64,000 nucleotides of DNA from DATMER01 sp963844885 (GTDB lineage Bacteria > Acidobacteriota > Thermoanaerobaculia > Multivoradales > UBA5704): positions 62,001-126,000 of the forward strand of contig CAWJQA010000006.1 in assembly GCA_963844885.1 (NCBI GenBank), given 5' to 3'. Position numbers and translations under genes: made by a program. Shown here one piece after another: positions 14,916 through 22,445 of the stretch. Every line of letters starts with the position of its first letter. The first letter of the stretch is position 1. The notes under the pieces were generated by a model, which had not been told where the DNA came from, ran no database searches, and saw only the letters and a list, made by a program, of their open reading frames with translations.

Positions 14916-17522
14916 TTACCGCCGGCCCGCCAGCAGGACCGGGACGATCAGCAAGGTCGCGGCAAGGCAGACGAAGAGGCTGAAGGCGAGCAGGCCGCCG
15001 AGGCGGGCGTTGGCGGGAACCTGGGAAAGGAGCAGGACACTGAACGAGAGGCCGACGGTCAGGGTGTCGATCGTGATCGGCGGTCCGGTCGAGGCCAGGG
15101 CTTCCGCCGCCGCGTCTTCATCTCCGAGACCGGCGGCTTTCGCGCGGCGGTGGCGGTCCAGCAGGTGGACGACGTAGTCCACGCCGACGCCGAGCGTCAT
15201 ACCGGCGAACATGGAGGTGGCGACTCCCAGCGGGATGCCCAGCCAGCCCATGACCGCGAAGTTGAACAGCACCGCCAGGCCCGCGGGCACGATACAGAGA
15301 AGGCCCTGACGCAGCGAGCGGCTGAGGACGGCGGTCAGCGCGAAGATGCCGGCGAGCGACAGAACGAGCGAGCGGACCTGGGTCGTGACGATGGCCTGGA
15401 TCAATGCCTGGCTCACCGCGATGTCGCCGGCAAAGCCGAGCCGCAGACCCTCCGGCTTCAGCCGCTGCCGCTCGAAGGCTTTCAGGTCCGCCATCAGCTT
15501 GCCGACCGTGCCGTAGTTCGGCTCCTTGAGGAAGGAGGTGAGCACGACGCGCGAAAACGACGGGTCGGTGAGCTGCTTCAGCCGCTCCGGGCCGCGCACC
15601 GAGCCGTATAGACGCCAGAGGGAGCGCGCTCTCTCCGGACTGTCCGGAAGCCGCCGCGAGCCGGGGACGTCCGGGTTGAGCATGAAGGCGGTCGTCGAGA
15701 GGAAGCTCGCCGGGCCGAAGACCCCTCCCACTCCCCGGTGCGCGGCGAGGAACGCCTCCAGCTCCCCCACCTTCCTGAGCAGCGAGGGGTTCATGAAGGG
15801 TTCCCGCGTCACCTCCACGTCCAGCGTCTCATCCGGCTTCGGGTCGAGCCAGAAGCCCGGCGAGCCGACCTGGAGCGGGAAGCGCAGCAGGAGACGGCCG
15901 CCATCCAGCCTCGCGCTCTCGACCGAGCCCGACCAGTCCCGGGAGCTCGATCTCAACGCGACGCGGACCCAGCTCCCCGCGAGCCGCGCCGGCTCGAATC
16001 CCGCCGGCAGCCGCGCCTGAGACAGCACCATGCCGTGCGCCTCCAGCGCGGCGCCCACAACTTCGGTCCGCAGGTGGACCGGCTCCGCCTCCACCGTCAC
16101 GAGAAGCTGGTGCGCTCCCAGAAAGTCGCGGTCGAAGCCGCGCATGGCCCGCGCCAGCTCCGAGCCGGGCGCGAAGCCGTCCACCCAACTGTCCTGAACC
16201 TCCAGCCGGCGGACGCCGTCCAGCGAGATCAGCACCAGGAGGACCGCGCCCACCACGACCAGCCGGCGGCGCCGGATGGCGGCCCGCGCCAGGCGCGCGT
16301 AGAAACCGTGCATGCCGTTGCCGTCATCCCGGTGTTGCGAACGTCCCAGCGCCGGGCGCAGCAGCACGAGGAGAGCCGGCACGACGCCGAGCGACCAGCT
16401 CAGGCAGACGAGGATGCCGAGCGCCGCGAACAGGCCGAACGCCTGCACCGCCGGCATCGGCGAGATCGCGAAGGAGAGAAATCCCACCGCCGTCGTCACC
16501 CACGTCTGCGTCACCGGCCAGGCCATCTCCTCCATCGTGGCTTCCACGATCCCGGCCGCGTCGAGGTCCGGCCGGCTCCTCCGCAGCTCGCCATAGCGGT
16601 GATAGACGTGAATCTGGTCGGTCACGCCGACGGCCATGAGGATCACCGGCAGGATCGTGGTGGTGAGGTAGACCGGCACTCCCAGCCAGCCCATCAGGCC
16701 GAACGTCGTCACCAGGCAGGCGCCGAGCGTGGCCAGCGGCGTCAACGCCGCCAGGGGGTGGCGGAAGGCGACCAGGAAGATCAACGCCATGACCGCGAAG
16801 ACGATCGGCACGAGGCCGGGCCCGGGCCGGCCGACAGCCTCCTCGACGCCTTTCAGCAGCGACCGCGGCACGCCGAGGTCGGCCAGGATGTGACTTCCCA
16901 GCAGAGCCTCGGCGACCGGCGCGCCGAGCACCTCCAGCTTGTCTTCGCCACCGCGGATCTGCCCGAGTGCGACCGCCTCCACCTGGCGGTAGAAGCCGGC
17001 CCGGTCCATCTCCGCGGGCGCTCCGACCATCACGGCCGTGGCCCGACCGTCGGCCGAGATCAGGACGCCGTCGTAGAGCGCGATCCGCCGCAGGTCGCCG
17101 CGCAGCTCCGCGAGGCGCTCCGGGGTGTCGGGAAGGGGGTCGAGGAACGTCCTCTTCTTGAACGTCCCGGGGACGAAGCGGAAGGTGTGCTCGGTGGCGA
17201 GGCTGAGCACGTCGGAGGGCGCGACGCCATCGAGCTTTCCGAGCGCCGCGGTGAGGTCGCGCACGCGGCGCAGGGTCGCCGTGTTGAGGACGCCGCCGGG
17301 ATGGGACGTCCGGATCACCACCACGACCGGATCGCGGATGCCGAGCTCGGCGCGGATCTGGCGGTCGTAGACCACGGCCGGAGCGTCGCGCGGCACGAGC
17401 GCGTGGCCGTCCGTGCGCAGCTCCAGGCGCGGCAGGCCGGGGGCCGCGGCGAGCGTGGCCAGCAGGGCTACCGCCAGCGTCCGGAGCGGATGCCGGATGG
17501 CCGCACGGGAGAGCGGAATCAC
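14916..17522 (-). CDS. RND superfamily exporter (MMPL/HpnN-like)
   Basis: A proton-driven inner-membrane exporter of 868 residues with two homologous halves. Each half has one N-terminal helix, a large periplasmic loop and five more helices. Helix-4 signatures are ILMAVGVTDQIHVYHRY (near 330) and MTLGVGVDYVVHLLDRH (near 775). This layout belongs to the small lipid/hydrophobe exporters (MMPL, HpnN), not to tripartite AcrB pumps of over 1000 residues. Neighbouring squalene/phytoene synthase remnants make a hopanoid or isoprenoid lipid cargo thinkable, but nothing in the sequence proves it. It starts at ATG 17522 and ends next to the 20-bp repeat array. It lies 90 bp downstream of a secreted protein gene in the same orientation, separated by a strong hairpin. 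Confidence 0.85.
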   Translation of the reverse strand: MIPLSRAAIRHPLRTLAVALLATLAAAPGLPRLELRTDGHALVPRDAPAVVYDRQIRAELGIRDPVVVVIRTSHPGGVLNTATLRRVRDLTAALGKLDGVAPSDVLSLATEHTFRFVPGTFKKRTFLDPLPDTPERLAELRGDLRRIALYDGVLISADGRATAVMVGAPAEMDRAGFYRQVEAVALGQIRGGEDKLEVLGAPVAEALLGSHILADLGVPRSLLKGVEEAVGRPGPGLVPIVFAVMALIFLVAFRHPLAALTPLATLGACLVTTFGLMGWLGVPVYLTTTILPVILMAVGVTDQIHVYHRYGELRRSRPDLDAAGIVEATMEEMAWPVTQTWVTTAVGFLSFAISPMPAVQAFGLFAALGILVCLSWSLGVVPALLVLLRPALGRSQHRDDGNGMHGFYARLARAAIRRRRLVVVGAVLLVLISLDGVRRLEVQDSWVDGFAPGSELARAMRGFDRDFLGAHQLLVTVEAEPVHLRTEVVGAALEAHGMVLSQARLPAGFEPARLAGSWVRVALRSSSRDWSGSVESARLDGGRLLLRFPLQVGSPGFWLDPKPDETLDVEVTREPFMNPSLLRKVGELEAFLAAHRGVGGVFGPASFLSTTAFMLNPDVPGSRRLPDSPERARSLWRLYGSVRGPERLKQLTDPSFSRVVLTSFLKEPNYGTVGKLMADLKAFERQRLKPEGLRLGFAGDIAVSQALIQAIVTTQVRSLVLSLAGIFALTAVLSRSLRQGLLCIVPAGLAVLFNFAVMGWLGIPLGVATSMFAGMTLGVGVDYVVHLLDRHRRAKAAGLGDEDAAAEALASTGPPITIDTLTVGLSFSVLLLSQVPANARLGGLLAFSLFVCLAATLLIVPVLLAGRR

Positions 17523-17555
17523 GCGGGGAGTCTACCGTCTGAACCGGGGAGAGAG

Positions 17556-17603
17556 GAAGCCGGGCGCCCTCTTCGACATCTTCGAAGACGGCCGCCCGGC
17601 TTC
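17556..17603 (-). terminator. Hairpin downstream of the secreted protein gene
   Basis: GAAGCCGGGCG (17556-17566) pairs perfectly with CGCCCGGCTTC (17593-17603); the loop contains a further small TCTTCGA hairpin. It starts about 10 nt after the stop of the 17613-18296 gene and has no clear T-run. A terminator or RNA-stabilising hairpin is likely. Confidence 0.55.
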
Positions 17604-17612
17604 GCTTCGTGC

Positions 17613-18296
17613 TTACTTCGCCGGTGTTCCCGGCGTGTCGTTGTCGTAAGCCGTGACCGTGGCGACGCCCTCTTCCGAGATGACGATGCCGTCGAACCTG
17701 CCACCGGCGCGGCCGACCATCTCGATCCGGAAATTCATCTGGAACGAGCTGTTCACCAGGAAACCACCGTCCCGGTTGCGGGTCATGGTCGTGGAGCCCG
17801 GGCTCGGCAGACCGTTGGCGAGGCCGGCCACGACCTTGACGGACTCGAAGTTCTCGTCGCTGGTCGTGCCCTGGAGGTCATACATCATCGTGTCGAAGCG
17901 CTGGAAGTCGGCCTTCTCGTCGCGGGGTCCGATGTGCGTCTCGCAGTGAGCCGGCACCTTGATGGTCGCCGTGACGCCCTGAAGCTCGTTGATACCCTCG
18001 ATGTCGAGGACCAGAGTCGAGTCGAAGCGCTCGATCTCACCATTGAGGATGCCGCCCTGCTGATGGGTCTGGTTGACGAAGCCCTGGTGCTGCGCACCCA
18101 GGTTGATCTGGTTCTGGAGGCCCTGGGCGTGGATCTGGGCCGGCGTCCGATAGGTGCAGTTGGGAGGAACCGGGCCGTTGGGGCCGACGTTGCAAGGGCC
18201 ACCGCCGACGTTGATGTAGGCCGAAGCCATACCGGAGACCACCAGCAGAGCGGCGACAGCGATGAAACCGGCCTTCTTCAAATTCGAGGTCATCAT
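17613..18296 (-). CDS. Secreted protein of unknown function
   Basis: A 227-residue protein with a clear Sec signal peptide (LKKAGFIAVAALLVVSGMASA, cleaved before YINVGG). The mature part begins with a Cys/Gly/Pro-rich segment (GGGPCNVGPNGPVPPNC), then a Gln/His-rich stretch (INLGAQHQGFVNQTHQQGG), then a beta-rich domain that ends acidic. I recognise no family. Two ATGs are adjacent at 18296 and 18293, after a GGGAGAAG ribosome site. The leader is about 140 nt long, contains a strong hairpin, and its promoter element is shared with the metallopeptidase gene at 18542-21775, so the two exported proteins are probably co-regulated. It probably acts in the periplasm or outside the cell. Confidence 0.75.
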   Translation of the reverse strand: MMTSNLKKAGFIAVAALLVVSGMASAYINVGGGPCNVGPNGPVPPNCTYRTPAQIHAQGLQNQINLGAQHQGFVNQTHQQGGILNGEIERFDSTLVLDIEGINELQGVTATIKVPAHCETHIGPRDEKADFQRFDTMMYDLQGTTSDENFESVKVVAGLANGLPSPGSTTMTRNRDGGFLVNSSFQMNFRIEMVGRAGGRFDGIVISEEGVATVTAYDNDTPGTPAK

Positions 18297-18316
18297 TCAC
18301 TTCTCCCTAAAGAGGT

Positions 18317-18335
18317 CCGGAGGGTCACCCTCCGG
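18317..18335 (-). promoter_or_regulatory. 5' leader hairpin of the secreted protein gene
   Basis: CCGGAGGG, loop TCA, CCCTCCGG forms a perfect 8-bp stem within the leader, about 20 nt before the start codon region. One arm contains GGAGGG and could hide a ribosome site or stabilise the message. No riboswitch family is recognised. Confidence 0.4.
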
Positions 18336-18435
18336 AAGGGCAAAACTTCCCTGCCGCGGCACGGCGCCGCGGATTCGACAGCTCCGCCTGGAGTGACTGC
18401 GACGGGCCCCCTCCCATCCACCCTGTGCAAGAGCG

Positions 18436-18477
18436 TCTCTCTATCTAGGTAGGTACAGCAACAGGCAATAGAGGGAC
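18436..18477 (-). promoter_or_regulatory. Promoter/operator element, copy 1 (shared with 21853-21891)
   Basis: Read on the reverse strand: GTCCC, a short AT-rich stretch, TTGCC as a possible -35, then the conserved GTACCTACCTAGATAGAG with TAGATA as a possible -10. The same element lies before the metallopeptidase gene at 21853-21891, with the same order GTCCC...TTGCC...GTACCTAC.TAG.TAGAG. Distance to the start codon is about 140 nt here and about 78 nt in the other copy. The conservation of the spacer points to a bound regulator and not only to RNA polymerase contacts. Confidence 0.6.
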
Positions 18478-18505
18478 AAACGTCTTTCATCTTCTTTGGA
18501 GGAGA

Positions 18506-18530
18506 CCCCCCGGGCGCGCCGCCCGGGGGG
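18506..18530 (-). terminator. Hairpin downstream of the metallopeptidase gene
   Basis: CCCCCCGGGCG, loop CGC, CGCCCGGGGGG is a perfect 11-bp stem 12 nt beyond the stop of the metallopeptidase. It resembles the hairpin at 726-748 in the XRE leader (both built on CCCGGGCG/CGCCCGGG). No long T-run follows on the reverse strand. Confidence 0.55.
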
Positions 18531-18541
18531 GGTGGCGCGGA

Positions 18542-21500
18542 TCAGACCTGCGGAGCGTCGATCAAGTAGGCGACGCCGCCGATCTCTTCGTTCGTGTCGG
18601 CGTCTTCCTCAACGAGCTCGACGGTGTAGGTCGTGGTGGGGGCGTCCACAGCCTGCGTGCCCGTGGGCGTGGCCCGGTTGTCGAACACCAGGGTGAGGTC
18701 GTACTCCTCGCGGCCGTCGAGCTTGATCTCGAAGTAGGACTTCTCGGAGTCGGCCATCTCGAAGGTGTTCCTGTCGATCTGTTTGAAGTTCAGGAGCTGG
18801 ATCCCCTCCGCCTCGATCCGCGCGACCAGCTTGTCGGGCAGGACCATCTGGACTCCGCCGCGGCGCAGGAACGGATCGCCGAGCTGAGCCTTGGGCTCCC
18901 GCAGCCGCAGACGGATGCGGCGCAGCTCCCGGCCCGGGTTGCGGACGTTCACTTTTACCTGGACCAGGTTGAAGGCCACCAGGTCGACGACGTTGACGTT
19001 CTTCCAGACGATGTTGTTGTTGTAGCGGACGTTGTAGTCGATGTTCGTAGTCTCGGTGTTCGTCATCGGGTCCTGCGGTGTGTCCAGGCGCGACAGCAAG
19101 CAGTAGTGGCCGACGCCCGGCGGGCTCCACGGGAGGGTGATCTCGGTGGTCGCACCCCCGGCGAGGCTCGCCACGTTGGCGACGCCGATGAGCGTCCAGT
19201 CCACCGGCCAGGCGAGGCCGGCCGAGGCGTTGGCGTAGTAGACCTTGACCGGCACGTTGATGGCCGTCACCAGGCTGCGGTTGCGCACGTTGACCTTGAC
19301 GTAGTTGACCTGGCCGTACTCCGGGTTTTCGTGCGGGCCGGGGGTATTGGTCTTGCGCACCCAGATGTCCGGGCTCTGCCACATGGGATATCCGAACAGG
19401 GGGACTTCGGGCTCGACGCCGGTGTCCTCCGGGACCGGCAGCGCTTTGTCCTTGCTCCAGACGTCGGTGCGATGGCGCGGGGTCACGTTCTGGCAAACGG
19501 AAGCCTGCGCGGCGCAGGCCACGTTGCCGGCGCCGTGGGCGACCACCAGATAGGAGTAGGCGACGTCGTTCGCCACCGTGGTGTCGACGAAGGAGGTGCC
19601 GGCGACGTTGCTGGCGACCCTGGCCATGCCGAAGCCGCAGCCCAGGTCGTTGCGGAAGACGTCGTAGGTGACGCCGCCGCCGGAGCTCGTCCAGGAGACG
19701 GTCACCTGGTCGTCGCCGGGGGTGAGAGTGACCGTCGGCGTGGCCGGCGGCGTGCAGCCCGCGAAGGTGACGTTCGCGCCGGGGTCGGTGGTGCATGCGA
19801 TCAGGTGGCGGTTGAAGGCGGCGTAGAGGGCGCCGCCGTTGGGCGTGCCGTTCGCCAGGTTGCCGTCATCGTCGTCCACGGCCTGCATCGCCCGCCAGTA
19901 GGTGCCGGCGGCGCAGCCGTGAGAGGTATAGGTGCCGCCGGTCACGCACACGAAACCCTTGGTGGCCGAGGGCCGCGAGAGGTACCAGAGACGGTCCGTC
20001 GTGGCCCAGGCCTGCGCCGAGCCGGGGCTCGGCAGATCGCGGGCGGCGAGGTCGTAGACGGCTTCGGAGGAGATGTACGACTCGCAGTGGCCTTCCTTCA
20101 GGCAGGGACCGCGGTAGGTGGCGCTCGCGGGGCAGAGGGGCTGCGTGAAGTTGGCGACCGTGTGCGGCGTCCCCGAGGCGTGGGCGCCCCAGTCGATGTC
20201 GCGCACGCCCGTGCAGCTCAGGCAGGCGTCGCCGTAGCCGCCGCAGTTGGTGGCGCGGAAGCCGTCGCCGATGCACGAGGTATGGCTGACCAGGGCGGCC
20301 GTGAAGTCGCCGTAGGTCTCGCCCGTGCCCTTGTCGAGCGACGTGCCGTTGCCGTCGTTCGTGTCGAAGCCGTGGCCGTACTCGTGGAGCGAAACCTCTT
20401 CGATCTCGCCCGTGTTGCCGCAGCCGCCGCCGGAGCGGTAGAAGTTGACCGTCGAGCCATTCCAGAAGGCGTTGCAGGTGCTGTTGATGTTGACGTTGGC
20501 GGTGAGCTGGGAGTTGATCCAGGCGTTGGCCGGATACCAGCCGCGGGCCGTATCCTTGGCCCGGCCCAGGTGGTAGAACTGGGTGCGGGACGACCGCGTG
20601 TTGCCGAGGCCGCCGTGACCCGGGGTCGTGCAGTTGCTGCCGCCCGAGATCCCGAAGTCGATGTCGCCGTTGGCGGCGGAACCCTCGTTGATCGCGCCGC
20701 AATTGTCCAGCGAGCGCACGTACTGGCCGCTCAGTGTGGAGCTCGTCGCCGCCGTGTAGTTGTAGACGCCGGAGGCGTTGGCGAAGCCGCCCGCCACGTC
20801 GGCGTACGGCATCGGACGGGTCGACTCGGTGCCCTGGAACATGACGCCGCCGCGGACGTAGGCGTTGACGTAGTCGTTCATATCGACGAGATCGAGCATC
20901 TCACCCTTGACCGCGTCGACGCGGGCGCGCCAGGTGGCGCCGGAGCCCTCCCGCCGGAAGATGAACTGCCAGGCCGGAACGAGGCCGCGGCCGTTGCCCG
21001 GAGCGTAGTCCTCGGCATAGCGCGCATCCTCCACCACGGCCGGCAGAAGGCGCATCGAGCCGCCGTCGAGGAACGAGTCCGCGGCCGAGAAGCCGCCGAT
21101 ATAGCGCGACAGGATCGAGAGCGCCTGCTGCCGATTGACCTCCGTCTTGGGCACCCTGCTGCCCGGAGCCGGAATGTTCTCCGTTTCGATCTGGATCAGG
21201 TTGCCGTGGTTGACGGTGAAGGCCACATAGGCACCCTCGACCGGCAGGCCGCCGCGCACGACGTCGAAGTCGACCCGCCACAGGTAGTCGGCCACGTGGC
21301 TGGACCGGTCCTGGCTCAGCACGAGCTGAGCCGGCTTGACTCCGAGCAGCGGCGCGACGCGGGGAAGGAACCCGCGGGCGATGCGCTCCAGAGCGGCGAG
21401 GTCCACGTCCGGGCTCCCGTGGAGGGCGGCCGCGACGTCTTCCAGCGAGAGCTGATTGCCGCGGCCGGGAATCCATGGGATCCCAGCGCCGACCATCGAT

Positions 21501-21775
21501 TCGATGAGCCCGGTCCTGCGGTCCAGATAGGCCGCCCAATCACCGTCGGCCGCGTTCCGGAAATCCGTCATGGCCTGGCGGACTTCGGGCTGAGCCAGGG
21601 ACTCCGCCTCCTGGATGGGCTCCACATCCGCCCGGGGGGACAGGCGGTCGCTGACGAACGCGAGCGACTCCAGAGTACCGTCGCCCTGCTTTGGCGTGAT
21701 CGCCCGGGCACCTGCCGGAGCGAACAGGGCCAAGGCCAACCCCAATGCTGTCATCCTACTACGCAGACAGATCAT
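18542..21775 (-). CDS. Large secreted zinc metallopeptidase with FnIII-like and CARDB-like domains
   Basis: About 1077 residues. A Sec signal peptide (MTALGLALALFAPAGARA) opens the protein. An FTP/PepSY-like propeptide follows (QQALSILSRYIGG and WRARVDAVKGEMLDLVD). The catalytic domain carries HEYGHGFDTNDGNG near residue 461 (HExxH) and GETYGDF, which may provide the third ligand, a gluzincin/fungalysin-like (M36-like) arrangement. Cys-rich segments, an FnIII-like domain (TVSWTSSGGGVTYDVFRN), a CARDB-like domain (VNYVKVNVRNRS) and a C-terminal beta domain follow. AGGAGG 6-7 nt before the ATG at 21775 fixes the start; an upstream ATG at 21817 lacks a site. The promoter element is shared with the secreted protein at 17613. 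Role: extracellular protein degradation. Confidence 0.82.
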   Translation of the reverse strand: MICLRSRMTALGLALALFAPAGARAITPKQGDGTLESLAFVSDRLSPRADVEPIQEAESLAQPEVRQAMTDFRNAADGDWAAYLDRRTGLIESMVGAGIPWIPGRGNQLSLEDVAAALHGSPDVDLAALERIARGFLPRVAPLLGVKPAQLVLSQDRSSHVADYLWRVDFDVVRGGLPVEGAYVAFTVNHGNLIQIETENIPAPGSRVPKTEVNRQQALSILSRYIGGFSAADSFLDGGSMRLLPAVVEDARYAEDYAPGNGRGLVPAWQFIFRREGSGATWRARVDAVKGEMLDLVDMNDYVNAYVRGGVMFQGTESTRPMPYADVAGGFANASGVYNYTAATSSTLSGQYVRSLDNCGAINEGSAANGDIDFGISGGSNCTTPGHGGLGNTRSSRTQFYHLGRAKDTARGWYPANAWINSQLTANVNINSTCNAFWNGSTVNFYRSGGGCGNTGEIEEVSLHEYGHGFDTNDGNGTSLDKGTGETYGDFTAALVSHTSCIGDGFRATNCGGYGDACLSCTGVRDIDWGAHASGTPHTVANFTQPLCPASATYRGPCLKEGHCESYISSEAVYDLAARDLPSPGSAQAWATTDRLWYLSRPSATKGFVCVTGGTYTSHGCAAGTYWRAMQAVDDDDGNLANGTPNGGALYAAFNRHLIACTTDPGANVTFAGCTPPATPTVTLTPGDDQVTVSWTSSGGGVTYDVFRNDLGCGFGMARVASNVAGTSFVDTTVANDVAYSYLVVAHGAGNVACAAQASVCQNVTPRHRTDVWSKDKALPVPEDTGVEPEVPLFGYPMWQSPDIWVRKTNTPGPHENPEYGQVNYVKVNVRNRSLVTAINVPVKVYYANASAGLAWPVDWTLIGVANVASLAGGATTEITLPWSPPGVGHYCLLSRLDTPQDPMTNTETTNIDYNVRYNNNIVWKNVNVVDLVAFNLVQVKVNVRNPGRELRRIRLRLREPKAQLGDPFLRRGGVQMVLPDKLVARIEAEGIQLLNFKQIDRNTFEMADSEKSYFEIKLDGREEYDLTLVFDNRATPTGTQAVDAPTTTYTVELVEEDADTNEEIGGVAYLIDAPQV

Positions 21776-21852
21776 GTGATCCTCCTTGAATCGAAGAACA
21801 AGGCGCCGCCACGGCACACCCAGGGGGGTAGCACCTCATGAAAGGCACGCAC

Positions 21853-21891
21853 CTCTAACTAAGTAGGTACACCTACACGGCAAAACGGGAC
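21853..21891 (-). promoter_or_regulatory. Promoter/operator element, copy 2 (shared with 18436-18477)
   Basis: On the reverse strand: GTCCCGTTTTGCCG, then GTAGGTGTACCTAC, a perfect 6-bp inverted repeat with a 2-nt centre (21863-21876), then TTAGTTAGAG. TTGCCG and TAGTTA stand 16 nt apart and may be -35 and -10. The other copy keeps GTCCC, TTGCC, GTACCTAC and TAGATAGAG. The palindrome lies in the promoter spacer, a good place for a repressor. Confidence 0.6.
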
Positions 21892-21938
21892 ACGAGCATC
21901 ACGCCGGACAAACTTTTTTCGGCGACTTCGCCGGATGC

Positions 21939-22337
21939 CTATCCCCGCCTGCGGCGGATCATCGCGTCGAGGCTCCAGTCGCCGCCGCCCCGCGCCGCCA
22001 TGTAGAGGAAGATGAAGCACAGCAGCACCGCGGGCACGCCCTCGTTCTGCGTCGGCCACCCACCTCTCGGAGCATGGAACTGCCAGTAGGCGACCGCCAT
22101 CTCGCCCGACAGGATGAACGCGGCCGGATGGGTGAAGAGGCCGAGCATGATCAGGAGGCCGCCCACGACCTCGAGCACCGCGCCGATCCAGATCTGGGAC
22201 ATCACGGGAATGGTGACGCCGGCGGGCACGCCACCGAACCAGCCGAATAGCTTCGTGGCTCCGGACTGGAACAACAACAGGCCCGACACGACGCGAAGCA
22301 GGAAGTAGGTGACTCGAATGGCCCGGTCCTTGTTCAT
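21939..22337 (-). CDS. DoxX family membrane protein
   Basis: A 132-residue inner-membrane protein with four predicted helices and the family pattern VVSGLLLFQSGATKLFGWFGG at the N-terminus, IGAVLEVVGGLLIMLGLFT in the middle and AVLLCFIFLYMAARGGGDWSLD at the end. DoxX-like proteins are linked to thiol or quinone redox systems in some bacteria, but most have no assigned activity. AGGAGG lies 7 nt before the ATG. It appears to be a single gene between the metallopeptidase promoter and the STAND gene. Confidence 0.85.
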   Translation of the reverse strand: MNKDRAIRVTYFLLRVVSGLLLFQSGATKLFGWFGGVPAGVTIPVMSQIWIGAVLEVVGGLLIMLGLFTHPAAFILSGEMAVAYWQFHAPRGGWPTQNEGVPAVLLCFIFLYMAARGGGDWSLDAMIRRRRG

Positions 22338-22445
22338 CGGCGGCCTCCTGGTAGGTCTGGGGATGTTCCCTGACCGGGCGCTTATATGACCCTCGAGGTT
22401 CAGATGTCAAGCACAGGGTCCTTGGAAGGGGTGCCTTGCCCTGGC

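Noticed and set aside
14916..17522. Firm assignment of the RND protein as hopanoid transporter HpnN
   Set aside because: Only size and nearby synthase remnants support this; no hpn genes are present, so I leave it as an MMPL/RND exporter.
15738..18452. Very long plus-strand open frame
   Set aside because: It runs antisense through the RND exporter and secreted protein genes, is rich in Arg/His/Gln, and is a shadow of GC-rich codon usage.
19106..21841. Very long plus-strand open frame opposite the metallopeptidase
   Set aside because: Composition (Gly/Ala/Val/Arg) and lack of motifs show it is an antisense shadow; the minus strand has HExxH and a signal peptide.
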